A DNA stretch of 64,000 nt from CAYVAP01 sp964343195. Lineage in GTDB: Bacteria > Bacteroidota > Bacteroidia > J057. The stretch spans positions 1 through 64,000 of the forward strand of contig CAYFIR010000004.1 of assembly GCA_964343195.1 (NCBI GenBank), read 5' to 3'. Position 1 is the stretch's first letter, and each line of letters begins with the position of its first letter. The notes beneath the pieces are model-generated. The model was not told the DNA's origin. It searched no databases and saw only the letters and a list, made by a program, of their open reading frames with translations. Shown here piece by piece: positions 1-6,805 of this stretch. Position numbers and translations under genes: made by a program.

Positions 1-80
1 ATTTTGGGCCTACCTTATCCTAACCAAGGTATGCACTTAATTCTGGGGCAATAGCCACTAATTGGCTCTGCGTAGCCCAG

Positions 81-122
81 GTAACTTTCAACCTTGAACT
101 TTGAACCGCGAAACTAATGACT
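81..122. repeat. Degenerate heptamer tract before the 128 lipoprotein gene
   Basis: Six consecutive 7-bp units can be read here: GTAACTT, TCAACCT, TGAACTT, TGAACCG, CGAAACT, AATGACT. The last ends 5 nt before the ATG at 128. The units share an AAC-pyrimidine core and keep a fixed 7-nt phase. The match is weaker than at leuB or sdaA, but placement and period are the same. Bases 1-80 hold no gene; a small inverted repeat AGCCA/TGGCT at 53-67 is the only other structure seen there. Confidence 0.55.
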
Positions 123-127
123 AGCAT

Positions 128-622
128 ATGAGAAAATGTATCCTGCTTCTGTTATCAGGTCTCATGTTGGCCTGCGGCAATTCTGATTCGGGAATGGAGA
201 ACAATTCTGAAATTCCTCCGGAATTAAAATCCGCACAGGTAGACTCTGCCAAAGTGCTGGTTGTGAATGCCTTCCAGCAAATCTGGTCAAATCTTGATTC
301 CACCGCAGTGGATAGCCTGCATACGGATGATTTTCTCCTGTTGGAAAACGGTGAAGTCTGGACCAATGATTCTGTCAAAGGCTACCTGAACGAGGAAATG
401 CAGCGGGCCGCCGTACAGGGCTATCAACGCCTCAATCGCTTTGAATTCATCCAGGCAGCACACCACGGGCAATCCATCTGGGTGGCCTACCACAACTACG
501 GAACCTGGGTCAAAGAAGGCGATACCCTGGGCAGCGTCCACTGGCTGGAAAGTGCCGTCGCCATCAGGGACGCCGGAAAGTGGAAACTTCAGCAACTCCA
601 TTCGACCTACGTGCGAAATTGA
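128..622 (+). CDS. SnoaL/DUF4440-like lipoprotein
   Basis: This 164-residue protein has a lipoprotein signal: a short basic start, a leucine-rich core and a lipobox LMLAC with the acylated cysteine at residue 16. It is probably anchored in a membrane. The rest, with a pattern such as LHTDDFLLLENGEVWTNDSV and a late aromatic beta strand region, resembles NTF2-fold SnoaL/DUF4440 proteins, a family of small binding or enzyme-like domains with no single function. The ATG at 128 is chosen because it directly begins the signal peptide and follows a heptamer tract. The stop at 622 lies 16 nt before the next start, so the two genes are probably co-transcribed. The substrate is unknown. Confidence 0.7.
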   Translation: MRKCILLLLSGLMLACGNSDSGMENNSEIPPELKSAQVDSAKVLVVNAFQQIWSNLDSTAVDSLHTDDFLLLENGEVWTNDSVKGYLNEEMQRAAVQGYQRLNRFEFIQAAHHGQSIWVAYHNYGTWVKEGDTLGSVHWLESAVAIRDAGKWKLQQLHSTYVRN

Positions 623-638
623 GGCAAAAGCCCCTCTT

Positions 639-1175
639 ATGAAGCGAGTCATGATCATCGGATGTGGCGGATCTGGAAAATCCACCCTGTCCAGACGCCT
701 CCATCAAATTACGGGTCTTCCTCTTGTTCACCTGGATAGGGAATATTGGCAACCCAATTGGGTCGAAACTGTGCCAGATGAATGGGCGGCCAAAGTGGAG
801 GCCATCGCCACTCAGGATGCCTGGATAATCGACGGCAACTACGGTGGGACCATGGACCTGCGGATGGAAAATGCGGATACGGTGATTTTTATGGATCGGT
901 CGCGTTGGTTGTGCCTTTTTCGAGTGCTGAAGCGCACCTTGTTTAGCTATGGCAAGTCCCGCCCTGATATGGCTGAAGGCTGCCGTGAGCGGTTTAGCTG
1001 GGGATTCCTGTTGTACATTTACCGTTATAACCAGACGCGTAGGCCTCGAATTCTGGCAAAGCTGGCTAATCAAATGGAAGAGAAGGAAGTGTTTATCCTG
1101 GAGAGTAATAGAGCGGTAAAGGCATTTCTTGGTAATGCTCGCGCAAGGTTCGGTAACACTTTTGGGGTAATGTAG
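639..1175 (+). CDS. P-loop kinase, FlaR / adenylate-kinase-like
   Basis: The 178-residue product opens with a Walker A motif GCGGSGKST at residues 8-16, directly after the first beta strand, as in adenylate kinase and DNA topology modulation (FlaR-like) proteins. The next segment, with conserved LDREYWQPNW, fits that family. A long frame continues upstream to 441, but it would overlap the lipoprotein gene; the ATG at 639 places the P-loop at the usual position, so that start is used. It probably phosphorylates a nucleotide or other small substrate in the cytoplasm. The FlaR name is historical and the true substrate is not known. Confidence 0.75.
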   Translation: MKRVMIIGCGGSGKSTLSRRLHQITGLPLVHLDREYWQPNWVETVPDEWAAKVEAIATQDAWIIDGNYGGTMDLRMENADTVIFMDRSRWLCLFRVLKRTLFSYGKSRPDMAEGCRERFSWGFLLYIYRYNQTRRPRILAKLANQMEEKEVFILESNRAVKAFLGNARARFGNTFGVM

Positions 1176-1211
1176 CCTATTTCAAAGGTAGCGCTTAGAG
1201 CACGCTGAATT

Positions 1212-1544
1212 ATGAAAAATCTCATGCTAATGTTGGCATTCCCATTGCTTTTGGCTGGATTGATGGTATTGATAAATGAATCAAGCTCAGCTCCCCATCA
1301 TCGGTATGATCCCGGTAGATGTACCCGCTATTGCCATGATCATGAGTGCCAGCATGTAGCTGCTGACAGTGAGGTGGCTGCTCTTCTGGCTGATGCCTAT
1401 CAACAGCACATTCTGTGGCTGAGGCACAACCCACTTGGATTGAGTTATCAGGCCATGAATTTACTGGTTTATCTGCTCCTCATTCCGGTTCTGTTTTTGG
1501 GTTTGTTATGGGGAATTATTCGACCAAAAAACAGGGGCAAATGA
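1212..1544 (+). CDS. Small membrane protein with His/Cys-rich loop
   Basis: A 110-residue protein with hydrophobic segments at about residues 4-20 and 84-104. Between them is a loop rich in histidine and cysteine (HHRYDPGRCTRYCHDHECQH), which could bind a metal ion. The C-terminal part, with LGLSY...N......P before the last membrane helix, closely resembles the next gene product in order and spacing, so the two look like diverged tandem copies. The stop codon overlaps the next start codon as ATGA, implying translational coupling. I do not recognise a named family; metal binding is inference from composition only. Confidence 0.55.
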   Translation: MKNLMLMLAFPLLLAGLMVLINESSSAPHHRYDPGRCTRYCHDHECQHVAADSEVAALLADAYQQHILWLRHNPLGLSYQAMNLLVYLLLIPVLFLGLLWGIIRPKNRGK

Positions 1545-1750
1545 TCGCGTGGATATACTGGTACTGCACAGACTTCTGTCTCAACCTGGCCAATTGGCTG
1601 GGAATTTCCTATGTCGAGGTAAACACCTGGCTGTTTTTGGTATTGGTACCAATGTCCATGCTATTGCTATTCCTCCTTAATGTTTATCGATATCTCATGC
1701 GTCCCCTCTGGCAAAAGGTAATAGCCCCCCAATGTGCTAGCCGCTCCTAA
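1541..1750 (+). CDS. Small membrane protein, paralogue of the preceding gene
   Basis: A 69-residue protein starting at an ATG that overlaps the previous stop by 4 nt (ATGA). The frame is open further upstream to 1415, but that stretch lies inside the preceding gene and the overlap start is more likely. One strong membrane helix covers about residues 30-54, with a shorter hydrophobic region before it. The segment LGISYVEVN.....LVLVP lines up with LGLSYQAMN.....LLLIP in the neighbour; the His/Cys-rich loop is missing here. Function unknown; the coupling suggests the two act together. Confidence 0.5.
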   Translation: MIAWIYWYCTDFCLNLANWLGISYVEVNTWLFLVLVPMSMLLLFLLNVYRYLMRPLWQKVIAPQCASRS

Positions 1751-1780
1751 TCCCCATTTGCATCCCCCATCCCAAAGACC

Positions 1781-1836
1781 GAAATTCGAATCCTTGATTC
1801 AATTACGAATCACAGATCACGAATCACGAATTTCTC
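1781..1836. repeat. Degenerate heptamer tract before the ABC-F gene
   Basis: Eight 7-bp units in one phase: GAAATTC, GAATCCT, TGATTCA, ATTACGA, ATCACAG, ATCACGA, ATCACGA, ATTTCTC. The last ends 7 nt before the ATG at 1844. Similar GAATYAC-type units stand before valS (35554) and ccmF (42647). Confidence 0.75.
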
Positions 1837-1843
1837 GCAGAGA

Positions 1844-3829
1844 ATGCTCACCCTCAACGATATAGGCGTCGAATTTAGCGGCAACTGGCTCTTTCGAAAC
1901 GCTACTTACCAGTTCAAACCCGGTGAAAGAGTAGGCCTGATAGGCCGCAATGGGGCCGGAAAATCCACCTTGCTCAAGATCATCGACGGGCAGTTTACCC
2001 CTACGGAAGGGGAAGTGGCCAAGGCCGGAACCGTCAAGATTGGCTTCTTTAACCAGGACTTACTCAGTTATCAGACTGATCGCAGCATCTTTGAGGTAGC
2101 GCGGGAAGCCTATCAGCCACTGTTGGATCTTCAGGCGGAAATTGACGACTTACTGCACCGCATGGAGGCAGGAGACAGCGATCCGCAAATCTGGGACGAC
2201 CTCGCTACCAAGCAGGACCTCTTCGAAGCGCAGGGAGGTTCCCAGATGGACGCCAATGTCCACAACATTCTGTCGGGACTGGGATTTGCCGCAGAGGAAC
2301 ACGACGCGCCGTTCAAAACCTTTTCAGGAGGCTGGCGCATGCGGGTGCTGCTGGCGCGGATGCTGCTCACCGAACCGGAAGTTCTGATGCTCGATGAGCC
2401 TACTAACCACCTCGACCTGCCCTCAATCGAGTGGTTGGAAAACTACCTCAAGACCTTCAAAGGCTCTACCATCGTCGTGTCTCACGACCGCTACTTCATT
2501 GACCGGGTAGCCAATAAGATATTGGAAATCAGCCTTAAGCAGCTTCACGAGTACACTGGCAACTATTCTTTCTACCTGAAGGAAAAAGAAGAACGCATGG
2601 CCCTCCACCAACGGGCCTATGACAATCAGCAGAAGTACATCGCCGATCAGGAGCGCTTCATCGAGCGGTTTCGTGCCAAGGCCACCAAGGCCCGTCAGGC
2701 CCAGTCAAAGATGAAGCAACTCGACAAGCTTGACCGAATCGAAGCCCCAGAGGTCGAAACGGTAGACCTGAGCATTCGCTTTAGGATTCGTCAGCAGACG
2801 GGCAAGGAGGTGTTGCGGCTTAATGACATTTCCAAAGCCTATGGTGAAAAGGTCATTCTGGAAGACACGGGAGCCATTGTGAATCGTGGAGACAAGATTG
2901 CGCTCATTGGTGCCAATGGATTGGGAAAATCAACCCTGCTTCGCATTCTGGCTGATCGTGAGCCATTCCAAGGGAAACGGGAAGAAGGCTACCATGTACA
3001 ACCCAGCTTTTTTGCCCAGCACCAGTTGGAATCCCTAACCCTAAAGAATACCATCCTGGACGAGGCCGTTCAGAGTATTCGGGACAAGACCGAGCAGGAA
3101 ATTCGGACCATTCTGGGCTGTTTTATGTTCAGTGGAGAAGATGTCGAAAAGCGGATACAGGTGCTGTCCGGAGGGGAGAAAAGCCGCGTGGCTCTGGCCA
3201 AAACCCTGATGTCCGAAGCGAACTTTCTATTGCTGGATGAGCCGACCAACCACCTGGACATCCCCAGCATTCAGATCCTGGTCGATGCCCTGAATGCCTA
3301 CGAAGGGACCTATGTGATTGTCTCGCACGATCGCTACTTCCTACAGAAAGTAGCCAACAAGATCTGGTACATTGAAGATCATCAGATCAAGGAGTATCCA
3401 GGTACCTATGATGAATGGGCGCGATGGTATGCCAAGCGGGAGGAAGAAGCGAGAATTCAGGCCGCCGGGAAGTCAGAGGCAGTGGGACAAAAGTCTGAGC
3501 CTGCTGAGCCCGTTGCAGATTCAACTTCAGGCTCAGATTCGCCAGTTTCCAACCTGAGCTTCGCAGAGCAGAAACAGCTCAAAAACCGCCATCGCAAGCT
3601 CCAGCGTGAACAGGAAAGAATGGAGTCTGAAATAGAATCTCTGGAAGAAAAACTGGCACTGCTGGATGCCGAAATGGCCAAACCAGAAGTGGCGGCAGAT
3701 TTTGAGCAAATCAGTAAGATCCAGGAAGAACGCAAACAGTTGCAGTCCAGGGTGGAAGAAACCACCGAGAACTGGGAGACAGTCTTGATGGAACTGGAGG
3801 AAATCGGGGAGCAGTTGGGACTGTCCTAG
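1844..3829 (+). CDS. ABC-F family ATPase (Uup/EttA type)
   Basis: The 661-residue protein holds two ATP-binding cassettes and no membrane segments, the mark of ABC-F proteins, which act on ribosomes rather than in transport. The first Walker A is GRNGAGKST (34-42), with a signature FSGGW near 160 and Walker B ending LDEPTNHLD. The second is GANGLGKST (356-364), with signature LSGGEKSR and another LDEPTNHLD. A charged linker of about 80 residues lies between the cassettes. The C-terminal region from about 555 is a predicted coiled coil, as in Uup. ABC-F members aid translation or give antibiotic resistance; which applies here cannot be told. Transcription may end at the palindrome just after the stop. 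Confidence 0.92.
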   Translation: MLTLNDIGVEFSGNWLFRNATYQFKPGERVGLIGRNGAGKSTLLKIIDGQFTPTEGEVAKAGTVKIGFFNQDLLSYQTDRSIFEVAREAYQPLLDLQAEIDDLLHRMEAGDSDPQIWDDLATKQDLFEAQGGSQMDANVHNILSGLGFAAEEHDAPFKTFSGGWRMRVLLARMLLTEPEVLMLDEPTNHLDLPSIEWLENYLKTFKGSTIVVSHDRYFIDRVANKILEISLKQLHEYTGNYSFYLKEKEERMALHQRAYDNQQKYIADQERFIERFRAKATKARQAQSKMKQLDKLDRIEAPEVETVDLSIRFRIRQQTGKEVLRLNDISKAYGEKVILEDTGAIVNRGDKIALIGANGLGKSTLLRILADREPFQGKREEGYHVQPSFFAQHQLESLTLKNTILDEAVQSIRDKTEQEIRTILGCFMFSGEDVEKRIQVLSGGEKSRVALAKTLMSEANFLLLDEPTNHLDIPSIQILVDALNAYEGTYVIVSHDRYFLQKVANKIWYIEDHQIKEYPGTYDEWARWYAKREEEARIQAAGKSEAVGQKSEPAEPVADSTSGSDSPVSNLSFAEQKQLKNRHRKLQREQERMESEIESLEEKLALLDAEMAKPEVAADFEQISKIQEERKQLQSRVEETTENWETVLMELEEIGEQLGLS

Positions 3830-3837
3830 TGCTCAAG

Positions 3838-3930
3838 ACTTAGTTCTGAAAGCACTAGTGCTTTCAGAACTAAGTAACAACCCAATCGAAAATGAGGTAA
3901 GCAATTGAACAGCAACACTTTCAACTGCGT
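3838..3930. repeat. Dispersed intergenic repeat, copy A, with perfect 38-bp palindrome
   Basis: Bases 3838-3875 are a perfect inverted repeat: arm ACTTAGTTCTGAAAGCACT followed without a loop by its exact complement. The right arm begins a body of about 70 bp that recurs at 41745-41813 and 48837-48907. Shared blocks are CTTTC[A/G]GAA..AAGTAA, then ACACTTT or GCACTTT, then CAACTGC or AACTAC. The palindrome lies 9 nt after the ABC-F stop and could also fold as a terminator or cruciform. Confidence 0.7.
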
Positions 3931-4010
3931 TGAGCACAGCGAAATCCCGCAGAACGGGAAACTATCGACTCTGTTGAGCGCAGCGAAATCCCGCGAACAG
4001 CGGGAAACTT
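3924..4010. repeat. Two copies of a 40-bp hairpin repeat
   Basis: Two tandem units, 3924-3963 and 3968-4010, share GTTGAGC[A/G]CAGCGAAATCCCGC, then a short loop and a GCGGGAAACT or ACGGGAAACT end. The CCCGC/GCGGG arms form a small stem-loop (CCCG/CGGG in the first unit). A third copy lies at 58664-58703. The region 3830-4109 between the ABC-F gene and the next start holds only these repeats and copy A. Confidence 0.7.
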
Positions 4011-4109
4011 CGGACTTGTACCACTAGGCTGACTTGAGGCAATTATGCGCTGCATACATTCTTGTCTGTTCAAAGAGGATTGTATATTGGTAGTAATTAT
4101 TACAGTGTT

Positions 4110-4805
4110 ATGGGGCGAATTTTCTACCTCTTCATCCTGTTAACCTGTACACAACCGCTGGCGAGTCAGCGTATGAATTTTCGTACCCCAGGACGACTAG
4201 TCGAATTGAGGGCAAGGCTTATTCGGTCCATTGGGGTGGGGGAGAGGGAGTTTCCAGCAGTATGCGCTGATAGTAGCCTGAAGGCAAATGCCCGCTATGC
4301 CCATGATACCATCTGGATCGGACAGGTACAGCCGGACTTTCATACGGAGGGAGATACCCTGAGCCTGCTCTACCATGAATACATTCATCACAGGTTGGTA
4401 GGTAAATACCCTGTCGCCACGGATAGCGGAGGCCTACCTGTACAATGGATGACTGATGTGAGCTATTCCTATCATCCATCCGACCTGGAGGTGAACAGAG
4501 AATTGGAGCAAAGCCGTGATTTCCTGGCTTTCTTACCTGATTCAATACGAGCGCCACAGGAAGCCAGGTTGCGGGAAGACCTTAGTCGTCCCAGGACCAG
4601 GTATTTGCGATATGCCCCTTCCAATCTGGCGAGAGAGGAACTGGAGGCATATTCGGGGCAACTGGGTGGTGAGAAAAACGGTTGGTACGAGCTCTCACCT
4701 GAGGCAGAAATTGCGATCAGAATTCGAATTGATCAATTGACTATTACCCTGGAACAGAGGGTTTTATATGAAAAAGTCATGGGGCTAGGGCCGGACGGGC
4801 TATAA
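4110..4805 (+). CDS. Secreted HExxH metalloprotease-like protein
   Basis: The 231-residue product starts with a signal peptide ending near LASQ at residue 20. The open frame extends to 4062, but the ATG at 4110 starts a normal signal peptide and is preferred. A zinc-protease type motif HEYIH lies at 89-93, with a further histidine next to it. The rest has no strong match I can name. HExxH suggests a zinc ligand pair and a catalytic glutamate; the third ligand is not clear. It could be a small exported peptidase or an inactive relative. It faces the AraC gene across about 120 nt with no clear promoter. Confidence 0.6.
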   Translation: MGRIFYLFILLTCTQPLASQRMNFRTPGRLVELRARLIRSIGVGEREFPAVCADSSLKANARYAHDTIWIGQVQPDFHTEGDTLSLLYHEYIHHRLVGKYPVATDSGGLPVQWMTDVSYSYHPSDLEVNRELEQSRDFLAFLPDSIRAPQEARLREDLSRPRTRYLRYAPSNLAREELEAYSGQLGGEKNGWYELSPEAEIAIRIRIDQLTITLEQRVLYEKVMGLGPDGL

Positions 4806-4928
4806 ACTTCTATTATGTTAAATTGACACAATAACTAGTCTAAATAGTAGTATTTTCTCAGAGGTTTTGGTAAATTAAATATAAGTTAGGGGTTGCCCCA
4901 TGCTTTAGGACCTACTACTCACTCGAAC

Positions 4929-5831
4929 ATGTCTATTACTCCAGCCCGCTTAAAGCCATTCTTTGAGAAGGTTCCCCGACTCCAGGAAGGCTCCATTTTC
5001 ATCAAACAGTACCCTGAACCAGAGTTGGTAATGCCGTATCATTACCATCCTGAATTTGAAATTGCCCTTACCCAGGGACGAAAAGGTAAGCGATTTGTAG
5101 GGAACAGCGTCGAGGAAATTGACGATCAGGACCTGGTCTTTTTGGGGAAGAATCTCCCCCATTGTTTTATTGGTGAGGAGGAAATTCCCACCGGGTCCAA
5201 CCTGGTAGTTCTCCAGTTCCAGTTTGATGTGTTTGGGGAAAATTTTCTGAGTCTGCCCGAAGCGGCAGCCATCAAGGACCTGGTTAATCGGTCTCAATAT
5301 GGGATACTGTTCCCTGAGCATACCCAGGCAGCCGCCAAGGCCAAAATTCTGGAAATGCTGGATGCCCATCCACTGGAGAGGTTGATACGCCTGCTGGAAC
5401 TGCTGCATATCCTTTCCCAGGTAAGGGACTATCGACTGCTGAATACCCGCAGCTTTCAGAAGCAGCACTATAATGAGGATTATGATCGACTGAATCAGGT
5501 TTACGACTTCATTGCCCAGAATTTCAAGGAGTCCATTTCACTGGAAGAAGCTGCAGAGGTAGCCAATTTGTCCAAAACAGCTTTCTGCCGCTATTTTAAA
5601 CAGCGCACAGCGAAAACGTTTAAGGAGGTCCTGAACGAGATGCGGATCTCATTTGCCTGTGACCTGATCCTCAATGGCCGTCTTCAGGCCATGACCGTTT
5701 CGCAGATTGCGGAAGAATCTGGCTTCCGAAACATCTCCAACTTCAACCGGCAGTTTAGAAAAATCACAGGTCATAGCCCTGCTCAGTACGCAAGGGAGTT
5801 TTGGCAGCGTGCAGCTCCTTTGAGTGCCTGA
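4929..5831 (+). CDS. AraC-family transcription regulator with cupin sensor
   Basis: A 300-residue regulator. The N-terminal third contains a histidine-rich cupin stretch (PYHYHPEFEI) typical of AraC ligand-sensing domains. The C-terminal 100 residues form the double helix-turn-helix: LSKTAFCRYFKQRT for the first and the hallmark SGFRNISNFNRQFRKITG for the second. The frame is open from 4893, but the ATG at 4929 leaves a compact N-terminus matching the family and is used. Such proteins often control carbohydrate uptake or breakdown genes. No adjacent enzyme on the same strand suggests a target. It ends convergently with a small secreted-protein frame and the metallopeptidase gene. Confidence 0.88.
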   Translation: MSITPARLKPFFEKVPRLQEGSIFIKQYPEPELVMPYHYHPEFEIALTQGRKGKRFVGNSVEEIDDQDLVFLGKNLPHCFIGEEEIPTGSNLVVLQFQFDVFGENFLSLPEAAAIKDLVNRSQYGILFPEHTQAAAKAKILEMLDAHPLERLIRLLELLHILSQVRDYRLLNTRSFQKQHYNEDYDRLNQVYDFIAQNFKESISLEEAAEVANLSKTAFCRYFKQRTAKTFKEVLNEMRISFACDLILNGRLQAMTVSQIAEESGFRNISNFNRQFRKITGHSPAQYAREFWQRAAPLSA

Positions 5832-5968
5832 TGTCTGTTGAAGTGGTTACCGCAGGACTTTCGGTATCGTGTCAGCTCCTGGAGAAAATCTGAAAAATCT
5901 TTCGACTCCTGGGCGGGGAGCTGGCCCAGCCCCCAGAGCAGGGTGCAAATCAATATTCTCGAAACCAT
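5783..5968 (-). CDS. Possible small secreted protein
   Basis: A 61-residue frame whose first 20 residues look like an export signal (ILICTLLWGLGQLPAQ, with the LPAQ end also seen in the dipeptidyl peptidase at 18067). The remainder is charged and short. Its ATG lies inside the last codons of the metallopeptidase gene, overlapping by 19 nt, which would suit translational coupling. Its 3' end overlaps the AraC gene tail antisense by 49 nt. The signal-like start argues that it is real; the antisense overlap and lack of a known family argue against. Confidence 0.4.
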   Translation of the reverse strand: MVSRILICTLLWGLGQLPAQESKDFSDFLQELTRYRKSCGNHFNRHQALKGAARCQNSLAY

Positions 5969-6720
5969 GATATCATTGCGTGATATACTTCCCCTTCGCT
6001 CCGCAAATCATTGAACACCTCTTTCAGCGTAAGTGACTCGACCTCAATCAGGTACTGAAACATCAGGGCATATTTGAAATAGGAGAGGTTTTGAAGGGTC
6101 CCATTTTCGAGTGGGAAAACGGGGATACCCACATGGGGCTTGTCTTTCTCGGAAAAAAGCCGTGATATCTTCCCGGGCAATGCTCCATCATTTTTGAACC
6201 CCCGAGAAATATACTCGGCATGACCTTCCACCTTCCAAAAAGGCTCCCTCATGGCAAGCAGAGGCTTCCAGTTGTATTGGAGGACATGCATGAATTCATG
6301 GGCGATCAGCCATTCCAGGTCAAATGTTCTTAACTCGTACTGGTTTTCCAGCCACTGAAAAGTGGCAATATGGGAAGGGAAGTCTGGCTGACAACGGTAG
6401 ATTACAGCCTTGTTCCAAAATGAATAGGCGGTTCCCCTGCTAAATGGATGAAGATCGGGGTAACTACTATTTTCATTGAGGCAAAGCTCGATCTGAATAT
6501 CCGGTTGGTAAAGATTGGATTGGGCGATCTGGTTGATCGCCGCCCGAACCACCTCTGAAGCTTCTTCCTCAAGGGGGACATTATGAAAAATGGCGACCTG
6601 GCCCATCATGGTTTTCTGGGCGTACACCAGCTGGGGATTGGCCAGAAGGATGCTCAATCCCCCTGCCCCCAGAATGGGAATCAACATAAGGATCAGGAGA
6701 GACCGCTTGAGAAGTTTCAT
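5950..6720 (-). CDS. Exported gluzincin-type metallopeptidase
   Basis: The 256-residue protein begins with a hydrophobic export or anchor segment (residues 7-35). HEFMH at 141-145 and a following VEGHAEY, with Glu165 about 20 residues on, give the HExxH...E pattern of gluzincin zinc peptidases. The frame runs upstream to 6855, but that part overlaps the transporter gene; the ATG at 6720 starts the signal-like segment. It lies 85 nt downstream of the cation-chloride cotransporter gene on the same strand and may share its transcript. Substrate unknown. Confidence 0.65.
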   Translation of the reverse strand: MKLLKRSLLILMLIPILGAGGLSILLANPQLVYAQKTMMGQVAIFHNVPLEEEASEVVRAAINQIAQSNLYQPDIQIELCLNENSSYPDLHPFSRGTAYSFWNKAVIYRCQPDFPSHIATFQWLENQYELRTFDLEWLIAHEFMHVLQYNWKPLLAMREPFWKVEGHAEYISRGFKNDGALPGKISRLFSEKDKPHVGIPVFPLENGTLQNLSYFKYALMFQYLIEVESLTLKEVFNDLRSEGEVYHAMISWFREY

Positions 6721-6805
6721 CGTAGTGGGTGATTTTGATAAAAATATACCCCAAAACCCCATGTGATTCCTGCAAAAATCTACCTGCGGTATTATTGCCA
6801 GTCTG

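Noticed and set aside
564..1073. Antisense frame opposite the P-loop kinase
   Set aside because: The plus-strand frame has a clear P-loop; the antisense protein shows no features.
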